64,000 nt of DNA from Bacteroides mediterraneensis (GCF_025993685.1 NZ_DAJPEN010000001.1:1612001-1676000); one strand, 5' to 3'; shown: positions 17,604-26,200, counted from the stretch's first letter. Program-made: numbers and translations. The notes: generated from the letters alone by a model not told the origin.

Positions 17604-17638
17604 TACTTCACATAATGATTTACTACTCATATAATGTA
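17604..17638 (-). repeat. Right terminal inverted repeat of the RIT element
   Basis: Exact reverse complement of 14112-14146. It lies 128 bp upstream of the first recombinase gene and reads into the truncated DUF3871 frame, supplying its artificial stop codon (TAG). Confidence 0.92.
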
Positions 17639-18450
17639 TTATGTACAGCTGTACATAATACATTGTAGACATCCCACGCTGTAATGCGTGGCTGTTCAAG
17701 TGAGAGTTTGAGCAGTTCTTCCGTAAACACGGAAATCTGTCCCTGGTTGAGCGGATAGGTGTCCACCTGTGATGCCAGTCTTTTGTCTGCACTGTCATGG
17801 GATACACGCAGAGCCGTCAGCATACCGATGATCATGTATAATTCACCGGATGTCAACACCCTTTCCTTGAGCCTTTGGATTCGGCTTCTGTCCGCATCCA
17901 TGTCACGCTCAAAATTCCGCATCCAGTCATCCACCTTCCCAAACAGTTCCTCGGTAGTCACCTTGTCCTTGCCGTAGTTGGCAACGCTTCGTTCGGGTGA
18001 AAGGATACACTGGTTGTGGCAGATACGTACACAGGGACCTATTGCCGCCTGGATACCGTCCTGATGGTAGGCTACTACGAGTGTGGTTGTCAGTTCATCG
18101 GTATCCCCGTTCAGAATACGGATGGTGGTGAAGATTCTGCGCAGTACATGTGCCTCTACCGCCTTCTCTCCATAGGTCTGTTCCACCTGCGGCAGAATGA
18201 CCACTCCGGGCTGTGTCCGGTTCTTGTTCTGGGCGGCGAAGATTTCCTCCACCTCATAGTTCAGGTTGTGACGGCGGCAGATGTCCGTCATGCGCTGGAT
18301 GACCTGGTAGTGGTAGATACCCCTGACCGGATTGCCGTAGATGTCGTTCTCCTTGTAGGTACGCTGGAGTGTTTCAAGGTCCATTACTTCGATTCCGTTG
18401 TTCTGGAAATCAAACTGTCTCTGATTGTTCAATGTTGCTAAAGCTTCCAT
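17623..18450 (-). pseudogene. DUF3871-type protein, N-terminal part, truncated by the RIT insertion
   Basis: From ATG 18450 (MEALATLNNQRQFDFQ; the longer frame upstream overlaps the next gene's intergenic region and looks unreal) 264 codons of the original gene remain up to the junction at 17659. The frame then runs into element DNA and stops at 17623 after 11 foreign residues (LCTAVHNTLYE). Segments such as VAYHQDGIQAAIGPCVRICHNQ, ILSPERSVANYG and RITAWDVYNV fit the DUF3871 proteins of Bacteroides mobile elements (family named from memory). The lost 32 C-terminal residues are found at 14013-14117. Function unknown; the truncated product may or may not be active. Confidence 0.8.
17633..17664. 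repeat. Perfect 32-bp palindrome at the right RIT junction
   Basis: Centre ...TACAG|CTGTA...; arms 17633-17648 and 17649-17664 are exact reverse complements. The outer six bases on each side are AATGTA and TACATT, that is, the junction sequence in both orientations. It may be a recombinase binding or crossover site, or a 20-bp coupling segment carried from an earlier insertion. Confidence 0.85.
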
Positions 18451-18476
18451 AATTATATTTTTTAAATGGTTGGTAA

Positions 18477-19196
18477 TTATTTGTCCAATAGGTTGATGAT
18501 ACGGACTGCCTCTTTGAAGCGTCCGATATTTTCCGGAAGAGGATTCCTGTATTCCTCTTCCTTCATGCGTCTTATAGAAGGTATTCCCGTCAAGGGCAGG
18601 GCCTGGTTGACTTTCCATCCGTCGGTGAATGCCTTCGGCTGGAGACTGTCATGACAGATCACTTCCCCGACACATCCGTGGACGAGCATGTTGCATACGG
18701 TCATCATGCAGCAGGTCCGGCTGATGTCTTCTCCGACCAGATAGTTTCCCGGATTGTGCGCATGGTATGCCAGCAGGAGCCTTCCGCTGCCGCATGTAGG
18801 GTCTCCCATTCTCTGTCCGGTCTCTTTTTTACCTGCCGCGCACATGACCATGAGTTCACAGATATGTGACGGTGTAAAGAACTGTCCGTTTGCCTGCTGT
18901 CCCGATTTTGAGCAGTAGGCCATGTGGAGTTCACCGAAAGCGTCGAACCAGCCCGACCTGCCGATTTGTTTCTGCATGATACGTGTCCATTCGGCTGTCA
19001 TTTCCATGAACGAGGCGTTTTGCTGACGCTTGTATTTCCAGTTGCTTATTGGCGGTGCTCCCGGAGAGAAGCCGTGGATGATGAAACGCAGCAGGTCGTT
19101 GAATACGGTCTGTATTTCATAGCCGCATGAGGAGGCAAAGCCTGTGATGAGCCTGTCGAGCGGTCTGACTTCGTTGGAGATTTCATATCGTGCCAT
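18477..19196 (-). CDS. N-6 DNA methylase-like protein lacking an NPPY motif
   Basis: A 239-residue protein with SAM-dependent adenine methylase features: GQFFTPSHICELMVMCA (motif X-like) and MGDPTCGSGRLLLAYHAHN (motif I), then LVGEDISRTCCMMTVCNML. The catalytic motif IV (N/D-PP-Y/F) that should follow is not present; the region reads DSLQPKAFTDGWKVNQAL instead. The protein is also short for an HsdM. It may bind SAM or DNA without methylating, for example as a decoy against restriction, or be a family with an unusual active site. It lies in the minus-strand accessory operon between the DUF3871-type gene and the 270-residue protein. Confidence 0.8.
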   Translation of the reverse strand: MARYEISNEVRPLDRLITGFASSCGYEIQTVFNDLLRFIIHGFSPGAPPISNWKYKRQQNASFMEMTAEWTRIMQKQIGRSGWFDAFGELHMAYCSKSGQQANGQFFTPSHICELMVMCAAGKKETGQRMGDPTCGSGRLLLAYHAHNPGNYLVGEDISRTCCMMTVCNMLVHGCVGEVICHDSLQPKAFTDGWKVNQALPLTGIPSIRRMKEEEYRNPLPENIGRFKEAVRIINLLDK

Positions 19197-19217
19197 ATTC
19201 CTTTATTTTATAATTGG

Positions 19218-20030
19218 TTATAGACTGTCGTTGATTCTGTATACTGTTACAGTATGGTTTTCATTGTCCGTGTGGATTCTGACCGGACCGTATCCCATGA
19301 ATTTCATGCGGATTTGTCCGTGCTGTCCCATACCGTTCCACTGCTCACGTGATATTTCCTTAATGTCCATGCGGTATCCCCAAAGTACAAGAGAGTCAGG
19401 CAGGATTCCCTTGTAGAGTCTGCCTTTCAGGATTGCGGCCAGCTCGTCCATCTCGCTCCGGCTGTACAGCGTGAATGAATCGCTGCGGAAGGTGTATTCG
19501 CCTGTCCTTTCCCTGTCCCGGTGTTTCATGATATGATAGCGGTACCAGTTACGGGTGGTGTAACCGTCATACAACGGATTCGGTTCTCTGTATTCCCATT
19601 TCCTGACCGGAGCATCGAACCTTAGACTGCCCGTATTGCTGCGTTTCCCGAATCCCCATGTCCTGAATATGCGGATTTCAGTACCTGCGGGTTTCATGTT
19701 CCGGATATTGACCTGCGTCCAGGGACTTCCGGTGGTATCATAGGTGGCTTTTCCCATGTCATCGAAACAGAATACCGTTTCCGGTATCAGGCATATATCC
19801 GCATATTTTCCTGTTATCCGTTCTATATGAGCTTTTCCGAAATAATCACCAGAACGTGAGACAAATTCCACGCAGTCTCCTTCTGTCGGGCACATCTGTC
19901 TGCTTCGGACATTCTCCATCAGTTCCAGCATACGGTTCACTTTCCGTACTTCCTTTTCTGTAATGGGATACCCGAAGTCACCGTTTTCCAGTTCAAGACT
20001 GTCAAGGTCATATCGTATCTTTGTATTCAT
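19218..20030 (-). CDS. Conserved accessory protein of Bacteroides conjugative elements (270 aa)
   Basis: A soluble 270-residue protein without signal peptide or membrane segment. Features: KVNRMLELMENVRSRQMCPT near the N-terminus, a Gly/Tyr/Arg-rich middle (WEYREPNPLYDGYTTRNWYR) and a C-terminal IRMKFMGYGPVRIHTD. It may belong to the DUF4121 group found in CTn accessory regions (from memory, low certainty). It overlaps the upstream 89-residue gene by 4 bp, so they are translationally coupled in one operon. Function unknown. Confidence 0.78.
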   Translation of the reverse strand: MNTKIRYDLDSLELENGDFGYPITEKEVRKVNRMLELMENVRSRQMCPTEGDCVEFVSRSGDYFGKAHIERITGKYADICLIPETVFCFDDMGKATYDTTGSPWTQVNIRNMKPAGTEIRIFRTWGFGKRSNTGSLRFDAPVRKWEYREPNPLYDGYTTRNWYRYHIMKHRDRERTGEYTFRSDSFTLYSRSEMDELAAILKGRLYKGILPDSLVLWGYRMDIKEISREQWNGMGQHGQIRMKFMGYGPVRIHTDNENHTVTVYRINDSL

Positions 20031-20296
20031 ACTGTTCTCCTCCTGTTTTGTGTATAGCGTTCAACCTGTCGGGTGATCATATCACAGAATTTCTGGCCGT
20101 TTTCTTCCTCACCCCTGAAATAGGCGGCCATCATCAGCAGGTTCTTGTTGTAATAATGCACCCATTTGTCATGGAAATGTGCGCCGGGAACCTGTCCGAA
20201 TGTTTCCTGAAACAGTTCCAGGGTCAGATCCTCGTCCTGTCTCCTGTTGTATTCCCATATTGCCAGAAGCAGCATGTCATTGTAATTCAGTCTCAT
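20027..20296 (-). CDS. Small conserved accessory protein (89 aa)
   Basis: A small soluble protein (MRLNYNDMLLLAIWEYNRRQ start, then LELFQETFGQVPGAHFHDKW and a basic end RYTQNRRRTV). It overlaps both neighbours by 4 bp, which strongly supports that it is real and part of the operon. No motif that I recognise; function unknown. Confidence 0.75.
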   Translation of the reverse strand: MRLNYNDMLLLAIWEYNRRQDEDLTLELFQETFGQVPGAHFHDKWVHYYNKNLLMMAAYFRGEEENGQKFCDMITRQVERYTQNRRRTV

Positions 20297-21231
20297 ATTG
20301 CGTTGGTATTTGAAATGGCCATTATGATGTTGCAGTAACCGATTTCCCGGACATTCTCCTTCAGCTTTCCGTTGTTTACCAGTCTGTCGTATGCCTCATG
20401 CACAAACCTGTATGCAGGTGAATCATATCCGATACCGTGCAGATGTGATGTCGTCGCCACATTTATCCGTGATGCCATCATGGAAAGTATGTCCTCTTTC
20501 CCTGCCCGGCGGTTGCTGAAGGCATCCAGTATATTCCTGTGGATGCACATTCCGTATCTGGCACGGTAATATTCCATTTCTTCTTCATCGGTGAAGGAAT
20601 ACACCTCTTCCGCTATCGTATCCTTTACAAGACGGAATGTACGGCCTCCTTTTTTCAGTATGGCTGTAATCTGTGGAATATGCAGTGTTTCACAGTAGCC
20701 GCTTATTTCCATCGGATGCACGTACAGGCGTGTCTTTCCTTTTACAAGATACATGGCCTGTGATGTACAGCCGGTTATGTCCGTGTCGAATCCCTCTCCA
20801 TGAAATTTCTCTTTTATTTCCTTGTAGAATGCGTCCGTTTTCTCATGGGAAAGACCTTTTCCCCATTCATATCTGCTTTCCAGACTGAAAAGCAGATGGA
20901 AGAGGGTTGTCCGTCCGGTCTTGCTTTCCCAGTAGCCGTAAAGGTCAGTCGTGCCAGATTTCGGTCCGAACCTGTATCCGTCCGGAGTATAGCTTTCCAT
21001 CACTTCCAGGAGTGAGTTCATGAAATTTTCCGATTCTTCCGAATTCCACCATTCTGACGTATCGTCATCCATGGCATAAGCCGGTATATGGTTCATAACC
21101 TGCAGGTATTCCGGAGTTTCTTTCAGAATGTCCAGCATCCTTGTGACGGCTTCCTTCCTTTGTCTGATGGAGAACAGTTCTGTTCCGGTATCCGCGTGAA
21201 GCCTGTTCTGTGTCTTCTGGTCTGTAATCAT
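20293..21231 (-). CDS. Conserved accessory protein (312 aa), unknown function
   Basis: A 312-residue soluble protein with no recognised domain. Notable segments are GYRFGPKSGTTDLYGYWESK, LYVHPMEISGYCETLHIPQI and HGIGYDSPAYRFVHEAYDRL. It begins the three-gene set 21231-19218 in which adjacent genes overlap by ATGA. The segment HPMEISGYC has a counterpart (GVEISGYLTGCSL) in the 325-residue protein at 21858-22835, suggesting that the two accessory proteins may share a fold. Function unknown. Confidence 0.78.
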   Translation of the reverse strand: MITDQKTQNRLHADTGTELFSIRQRKEAVTRMLDILKETPEYLQVMNHIPAYAMDDDTSEWWNSEESENFMNSLLEVMESYTPDGYRFGPKSGTTDLYGYWESKTGRTTLFHLLFSLESRYEWGKGLSHEKTDAFYKEIKEKFHGEGFDTDITGCTSQAMYLVKGKTRLYVHPMEISGYCETLHIPQITAILKKGGRTFRLVKDTIAEEVYSFTDEEEMEYYRARYGMCIHRNILDAFSNRRAGKEDILSMMASRINVATTSHLHGIGYDSPAYRFVHEAYDRLVNNGKLKENVREIGYCNIIMAISNTNAI

Positions 21232-21325
21232 GACTTCTGATATTTATTGTTATACATTGTCTGCCTGTAAGGTACAGGCATTCTTATTTCTTGTTGTCCC
21301 TGTTGTCTGTTTGCCCGCATCCCTG

Positions 21326-21404
21326 CAAGGCTTGGCGGAAAAAAATACCGGAGCGAAGCGAGGATGATTTTTTCCCGCCAACCAGCCCGGCAGGGCCGCC
21401 TTGC
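21326..21404. repeat. Copy 1 of an ~80-bp stem-loop repeat
   Basis: Long imperfect hairpin: outer arms GCAAGGC (21325-21331) and GCCTTGC (21398-21404), inner arms TGGCGGAAAAAAAT and ATTTTTTCCCGCCA, loop containing CGGAGCGAAGCGAGG. A second copy, nearly identical over the inner 60 bases, is at 26201-26280. Both lie in gaps at operon ends of the accessory region. Confidence 0.85.
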
Positions 21405-21529
21405 GGGAGTTGCGCGGCAAACAGCTATTTTTGCAGCAAGAAATGAGGATGCTGTCATCATGTCTCCGGCATAAAAAAAGGGAACCCCACATTGCATGAG
21501 GCTCCCCAATACAGACTGTCGCATATATG

Positions 21530-21823
21530 TCAGGTATGTATGCTCCATCCGTGGAAACGTTCCATGATGACGGCAAAGGACTCGTCCGGATTTCCATGAT
21601 ACAGCAGTCCTCCGACAATGCCTGTATTCCCGTCCGGATAACGTTCGCAGAATCCGAACGAATACGGCGCATGGTCGTAATAGAGTTCGATTTCGCATGG
21701 ACGGTTCTCGTTCTTCTCCCATTGCTTGAGACGTTCAAGACAGTTTTCCAGTGTCTTGTCATTGATGGATTTTGCATACTGTACGACCTTGTCGTAATGC
21801 TCTTGTGAACAGCAGATTTTCAT
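21530..21823 (-). CDS. DUF4120 family protein
   Basis: A 97-residue protein; the start at 21823 (MKICCSQEHYDKVVQYAKSI) is the family start, while the longer frame upstream runs into the neighbouring gap. Segments ENCLERLKQWEKNENRPCEI, LYYDHAPYSFGFCERYPDG and the end RFHGWSIHT match what I remember of DUF4120 proteins, which are restricted to Bacteroidales mobile elements. Small, soluble, Cys- and Tyr-rich; function unknown. It is separated from the preceding and following genes by short gaps, and the stem-loop repeat lies 126 bases downstream. Confidence 0.82.
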   Translation of the reverse strand: MKICCSQEHYDKVVQYAKSINDKTLENCLERLKQWEKNENRPCEIELYYDHAPYSFGFCERYPDGNTGIVGGLLYHGNPDESFAVIMERFHGWSIHT

Positions 21824-21857
21824 ATCGTTTGAATTTATTGGTTGGTAAATGTTTTTT

Positions 21858-22835
21858 TCAGTCAATCCAGAAAGTACCGCAATGAGGGCATTTGCATCCG
21901 GCAGGATACTCATTCGAATACCGCACGTCACGGTGGCGTTTGTAGTTCATGTCACCGAAGGTGCATTTCCCGCTTCGGAATGTCTGCTCGTAAGCGGCTT
22001 CCTGTTTCTTGTATTCAGCCATCCGGCTTTTTCGGACAGATCCGGTAAAAGGTATCATGCCCGTTTCCCATTTTGTGGAATCACACCAGTCATTGGTCAT
22101 GCCGCAGACTTCATTGGCATAGGAATAGTGTGCTTGTGAATCGACAAACAGGTTCTCCCTTCGGAAAGGAAAAGTGATATCCAGCGGAATCCGTACATGA
22201 TGTCCGGAACCGTTCCGGCTGTCGGCAATGGCCACCACTACATTCCCGTGGAAACGGATGCTTTTGAAATCGTTCTCAGGGTCTTTGCTAATGAGCCTGT
22301 CAAACATGGCGTTGAAGTAGATGCGCAGTTCTCCGCCGTATGTGGCATTCTCTACCAGTTCTTCAATCTTCTCGTCAAACTGCCCCTTTTTCAGATGCAG
22401 TGCGCGACGTACCTTATGGCAGGCTATGGCGACTGATTCTCCCCGCAGTGAACAACCGGTCAGATATCCGCTGATTTCCACTCCGAGCGAATAGAAGAAA
22501 TTAGTGACGGACGAGTTGCGTATCAGATCCTTTACCGGGTCGGAATCGTTCCGGTCGTAGATAAGTTCCCTGATTTCATCTTCATGCTCTTCAAACTCTC
22601 CGGCTAAATTGTCCGTTTCCATATTCTTTCTTGTCTCCTCTAGATAGTCGTGCATGTTTGAACTTTCCTGTTCCTCATACCATTCGTATGCCTTTTCATA
22701 GAGTTTTTCCATATTGTTGGAACGGATGCATTCCTCCTGGATGTCTTCATGCTCATCAAGGTCATCCCGGTAGTCCACGTAGTAGAGGCTTACATACTGT
22801 GGAATATAGTTTGTAAGTTGTAATGTCTGGTTCAT
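21858..22835 (-). CDS. Conserved accessory protein with C-terminal zinc-ribbon-like motif (325 aa)
   Basis: A 325-residue acidic protein. The N-terminal third is helical and very acidic (LDEHEDIQEECIRSNNMEKL); the middle has GVEISGYLTGCSLRGESVAI and VVVAIADSRNGSGHHVRIPL; the C-terminus ends GCKCPHCGTFWID, half of a zinc-ribbon-like CxCPxC site. No membrane segment. The first gene of its stretch on the minus strand, 18 bp after the 114-residue gene. Function unknown. Confidence 0.78.
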   Translation of the reverse strand: MNQTLQLTNYIPQYVSLYYVDYRDDLDEHEDIQEECIRSNNMEKLYEKAYEWYEEQESSNMHDYLEETRKNMETDNLAGEFEEHEDEIRELIYDRNDSDPVKDLIRNSSVTNFFYSLGVEISGYLTGCSLRGESVAIACHKVRRALHLKKGQFDEKIEELVENATYGGELRIYFNAMFDRLISKDPENDFKSIRFHGNVVVAIADSRNGSGHHVRIPLDITFPFRRENLFVDSQAHYSYANEVCGMTNDWCDSTKWETGMIPFTGSVRKSRMAEYKKQEAAYEQTFRSGKCTFGDMNYKRHRDVRYSNEYPAGCKCPHCGTFWID

Positions 22836-22853
22836 GATTCCTGATTTTAAGAG

Positions 22854-23198
22854 TTATACAAACGAAAAAGCCCTGCTTGTCGTACAGGGCTTGATTCTTG
22901 TGGAACTGAAACCTTTGGAATGTCTGTTTATATGGTATCTCCATGTCTCAAGCAGATAATCCTTGGTTCCTTTGATACTTCCGTGTACCATACATCCTTT
23001 TTCATCATACAGGTAGCAGGTGTTAAGGAGAACCGGTATGCCGTCATGCACCTTGTACATGTGCAGCTCAATATCATTCTTTATGGCGGCAGACTTTTCC
23101 TTTTCCACTTTTCTGTGTATGGCTTTTCTGACCTCGCCGATATGAGGAGAGGTATAGCCGATTATTTCCGAATGGAATGCAAACTGATATTTTTCCAT
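22854..23198 (-). CDS. Conserved accessory protein (114 aa)
   Basis: A 114-residue basic protein (YTSPHIGEVRKAIHRKVEKE, ELHMYKVHDGIPVLLNTCYL). No motif recognised. It lies between the 51-residue small gene and the 325-residue gene in the same orientation and is flanked by short gaps, which supports expression as part of the accessory operon. Function unknown. Confidence 0.68.
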   Translation of the reverse strand: MEKYQFAFHSEIIGYTSPHIGEVRKAIHRKVEKEKSAAIKNDIELHMYKVHDGIPVLLNTCYLYDEKGCMVHGSIKGTKDYLLETWRYHINRHSKGFSSTRIKPCTTSRAFSFV

Positions 23199-23213
23199 AA
23201 CACTTTGTCCGTA

Positions 23214-23369
23214 TTAAAATTCTGATATAAGTTCATCTTCATATACCTCCAGTTCAAGACCGCTCTCGACAATCCTGACCAGCCAGCGGCATTCCAGTCT
23301 TTCCATCAGTTCGACGGCACGGTATCCCTTATAGGGACGTCTCAGAAATACAATGTCTCCGGTTTTCAT
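23214..23369 (-). CDS. Small conserved-looking protein (51 aa)
   Basis: A 51-codon gene: ATG at 23367-23369, stop TAA at 23214-23216, product MKTGDIVFLRRPYKGYRAVE...YEDELISEF. An AGGAGG-type site (GGAGGAACAAAT on the minus strand) sits 6 bases before the ATG, better than for most neighbours. The sequence KTGDIVFLRRPYKGYRAVEL resembles a small SH3-like beta-barrel. It fills the gap between two co-oriented genes. Function unknown. Confidence 0.65.
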   Translation of the reverse strand: MKTGDIVFLRRPYKGYRAVELMERLECRWLVRIVESGLELEVYEDELISEF

Positions 23370-23384
23370 ATTTGTTCCTCCTTT

Positions 23385-24002
23385 TTATTGTGCGTAGATT
23401 GTTTCTATCAGTTCTGCATCCGTAAGATAGCGCAGTTCCTGTGTGGAGCAGAACAGGCAGATTCCATCCAACAGTTCATTTGCCGAAGCATCCAGGTTCC
23501 GTACTCCTTCGATCAGAGATTCTTCCAGTTCCTTGCTTGAAACAAGATATATTCCGTGAATGTCTTGAACAGTTCTCAAAGGGAAATGTCTTTCCTGATA
23601 GATGATGTCCTTTATCATGTCATCCTGTGGTGGCAGTTTGGCGCTGATTGTCTTGAACTGTTCGGGTGCGAGTTCCTTCAACCTGTCAGGGTTGAAGCGG
23701 AACATTCTGAATCCCTGATATTCAAATCCGGCAGGCTCCGCTATTCTGTTACTGGTCAGGAAATCATGCACATGTCTGTTGCAGTCCCGGTTGTCCACAT
23801 AGGCATGGAACGGGGGAAGGGAATTGAGGTTGACGGTGATGTCCGTGTAGGATTCCCAGCATTCCAGATTATCTTTAGACCGGGATTCAAGTCCTACATA
23901 CAGATTGTCATTGTCGATATAACTGTTCAGGACGAGTCTGACCTCAATGCGTTCAGCCGGTTCTGTGGCTGTTTTCCAGTATAGAGTGTTCGATTTGTTC
24001 AT
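23385..24002 (-). CDS. Conserved accessory protein (205 aa)
   Basis: A 205-residue soluble protein (RIEVRLVLNSYIDNDNLYVG, SLPPFHAYVDNRDCNRHVHD, AGFEYQGFRMFRFNPDRLKE, ending LRYLTDAELIETIYAQ). No catalytic motif recognised. Same orientation as its neighbours; a 56-base gap separates it from the upstream 292-residue gene. Probably part of the accessory set carried by this type of element; function unknown. Confidence 0.75.
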   Translation of the reverse strand: MNKSNTLYWKTATEPAERIEVRLVLNSYIDNDNLYVGLESRSKDNLECWESYTDITVNLNSLPPFHAYVDNRDCNRHVHDFLTSNRIAEPAGFEYQGFRMFRFNPDRLKELAPEQFKTISAKLPPQDDMIKDIIYQERHFPLRTVQDIHGIYLVSSKELEESLIEGVRNLDASANELLDGICLFCSTQELRYLTDAELIETIYAQ

Positions 24003-24058
24003 ACTTGTATTGTTTTTATGAGGGAATGCGGCAGTTATTCTACCGCATTCCCCGAATG

Positions 24059-24937
24059 TTATGATTTGATATTTGTTATATCCTGTGCGGACTCCTTTTT
24101 CACGGTTCTCAATCTTTTTAGGAGATACAGGAAATATTCACGGTCATAGATCCGGAAAAGAAATTCCTCTGATGTCTCCTTGATGTGTCCGATGAAAGTT
24201 GCGGATTCCCTGCCGGGAGGATATTGAAAGAAATGTCCGTCGGAAACAAGGGTGAGCATCTTTCCTGATACATGGTCTATCAGTTCGTCCGGAGTTGCGT
24301 AATGTCCTTTCCCTTTATAGAACTGATAATGGTTCCGGCGAAGACTTTTCAGGGTATTCGCCATGTCCGTCCTTGCTTGTCTGGAATCTGATTGGATGAC
24401 AAGGTTGCAGATGAATACGGACTGTTTTCCGTCCAGTGAAAAATAATAGGGAATGAGTCTGGTCCCGCTGATTGTTTTGCTTGTTTCTTCTTTTGAGATC
24501 ACGGCTTTCCGGTTGATGATTTCCATGTGACAGTCTATCTGACTGTCCAGTTCGGATTGCGGAGTAAGTACGGAGCGCAGGCCCTTGAAATATCTTCCTT
24601 GACGCGTGAAGCAGAAAGAGTACATATTTCCGTAATACGCTTCTCCCACAAAAAACGAGTTTTGTCTCATGCGCAAGGGGGGCAGTACATCCAGCAGGTC
24701 ATAGTAATCTTCTTCGGTGATTTCCTTGAACGGCTCGGACAGGGACTGATTGTATAGCCGCAGCTTCTTGTCTATATCAGAAGGGGTTACGGCTTTCAGA
24801 TAGGGATTGTTTTCCCGTATGCGCAGTTCTTCTATTGTTTCCCCACCATAGTCATTGTGGAATCCGTCACTCATACTTGTCAGGCATGTTCCGTCGAAGT
24901 AGCGGGAATCGATTACATATTTCAATCGGTCTTTCAT
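24059..24937 (-). CDS. Conserved accessory protein (292 aa)
   Basis: A 292-residue soluble protein with no recognised domain (MKDRLKYVIDSRYFDGTCLT start; LRNFRRNHYQFYKGKGHYAT-like basic segment; GHFFQYPPGRESATFIGHIK near the end). It begins 3 bp after the 389-residue gene, so the two are almost certainly co-transcribed. Function unknown. Confidence 0.75.
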   Translation of the reverse strand: MKDRLKYVIDSRYFDGTCLTSMSDGFHNDYGGETIEELRIRENNPYLKAVTPSDIDKKLRLYNQSLSEPFKEITEEDYYDLLDVLPPLRMRQNSFFVGEAYYGNMYSFCFTRQGRYFKGLRSVLTPQSELDSQIDCHMEIINRKAVISKEETSKTISGTRLIPYYFSLDGKQSVFICNLVIQSDSRQARTDMANTLKSLRRNHYQFYKGKGHYATPDELIDHVSGKMLTLVSDGHFFQYPPGRESATFIGHIKETSEEFLFRIYDREYFLYLLKRLRTVKKESAQDITNIKS

Positions 24938-24940
24938 GTC

Positions 24941-26110
24941 TTATAGGTTTTGAAGGTTCAACACTCTTTTGACTGCATATACGGCATTCTGTGTAAGTTG
25001 CCGTTGCCATGCCTGGTATCTCGGCGACCATTTGAAACCGTATGATTTCAGTTCCTTGCGCCTCTGGTCATCCGGAATACTGTCAAACAGGATTTGCAGG
25101 CGGTCTGCCTCATAGTTCCATATCAGCGTTCCGCCTTCAAATTTCAGTTCACGGTTTTCCCGTTCTCTGATTTCCTGAAGTTTCAGTCTGGCCTGGCGTG
25201 CCATTTCCGGCAGTTGGAAGAAACGGTTCCGCGGAGTGATAACCGGTTTCTTGCATTGCGCATTGAAATCTGTAATGAAGTCCACCGCTTTCTGTACGAT
25301 TTCCACTTCTCCTTTTCCTGCATAGGTGCTTACCTTATTAAGGATACTGCTGACAAACAAGGCACGGCTGTATCCTCTTGCTTTACCGGTATCAATATCA
25401 TGAATGGTCTGTGCGCTGCTTGCAATGTCACGCTTCAGGCGGTTCCATGCCTCTTCCTGCTTCTGTTCTTCCGGTTTGGCAGCCTCTTTCATCCTTTCCA
25501 TGGCTGCCTTGAAGCGGTTACGCCAGTCATGAAATTCATCAAATCTGTTCTGGTATGCATCCAAGGCCTTGTTGTTGCGCTGGCAGTTGAATTTGGCAGG
25601 CCCTGTCACCATCGGACTGGCACATCGTGAGAGACTGCCCAGCAAGGCAGAGAACTTGCTATGGTATGCACTGACATACTCGTAATGCTTTTCTTCCGGA
25701 ATTTGTTTCAGATCCTCTACAAGTTGTTTTTCATATTGCATGATGTCTGTTTCCGCCCTTGCTTCAGGTTCGAAGGAACTCCATCTGTATGCGTTGTATG
25801 CAGCATCAAGCAGGTCCTCCAGATAGCCGGGATACAGGAATTCCACAGCTTCCCATTTTTCAAATTCATTTGGATGAAGTTCTGTTTCCCCGTCTGCCGT
25901 TTCGATGGTGTGTACATAGGAGCCCATTCCCGTACAGCGTTTACGGAAATGAAAAAGGACGGCTTCTTCATCCGTCCCTTGTTCTCTGATTTTCTTCACT
26001 CGGTAAGCATTCTTTCTTGTCAACGTGATAACCGTCTGTTTTTCGATCTTGTCCTTCATGAGGTCTGCTACTGTACCTTCACATACCTTCTTTCCAACTT
26101 CTTCAGTCAT
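24941..26110 (-). CDS. Conserved accessory protein with C-terminal SF-x-WxP motif region (389 aa)
   Basis: A 389-residue protein that begins the minus-strand accessory train. The middle is long-helical and charged (FKAAMERMKEAAKPEEQKQE). The C-terminal end carries DRLQILFDSIPDDQRRKELK followed by SYGFKWSPRYQAWQRQLTQN, a small module that I know from the ends of many phage and ICE proteins of methylase or antirestriction type, where it probably binds DNA. There is no methylase motif here. Function unknown; a DNA-related role is an inference. Confidence 0.78.
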   Translation of the reverse strand: MTEEVGKKVCEGTVADLMKDKIEKQTVITLTRKNAYRVKKIREQGTDEEAVLFHFRKRCTGMGSYVHTIETADGETELHPNEFEKWEAVEFLYPGYLEDLLDAAYNAYRWSSFEPEARAETDIMQYEKQLVEDLKQIPEEKHYEYVSAYHSKFSALLGSLSRCASPMVTGPAKFNCQRNNKALDAYQNRFDEFHDWRNRFKAAMERMKEAAKPEEQKQEEAWNRLKRDIASSAQTIHDIDTGKARGYSRALFVSSILNKVSTYAGKGEVEIVQKAVDFITDFNAQCKKPVITPRNRFFQLPEMARQARLKLQEIRERENRELKFEGGTLIWNYEADRLQILFDSIPDDQRRKELKSYGFKWSPRYQAWQRQLTQNAVYAVKRVLNLQNL

Positions 26111-26200
26111 ATTCTTTTATTTAAATTAGACATGACCGGCTCCGTGGAGCCAGTATTTCAATTTCTTACTGGCCCGGCTGTTCTTTGCCAATGACCGGTG

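Larger units (their letters stand above)
14112..17664. mobile_element. RIT (recombinase-in-trio) element inserted in a DUF3871-type gene
   Basis: A 3.55-kb element carrying three consecutive tyrosine recombinase genes on the minus strand, bounded by perfect 35-bp inverted ends (14112-14146 and 17604-17638). A 6-bp direct repeat TACATT lies at both junctions (14112-14117 and 17659-17664); deletion of one copy plus everything between restores an open reading frame. Between the right inverted end and the right TACATT are 20 extra bases forming a palindrome (17639-17658). Three recombinases, inverted ends and no passenger gene define the RIT type. Confidence 0.88.

Noticed and set aside
21228..21777. 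Minus-strand frames of 164 and 175 codons between accessory genes
   Set aside because: They run through the stem-loop repeat and antiparallel or shifted frames of the DUF4120 gene; composition is not protein-like.
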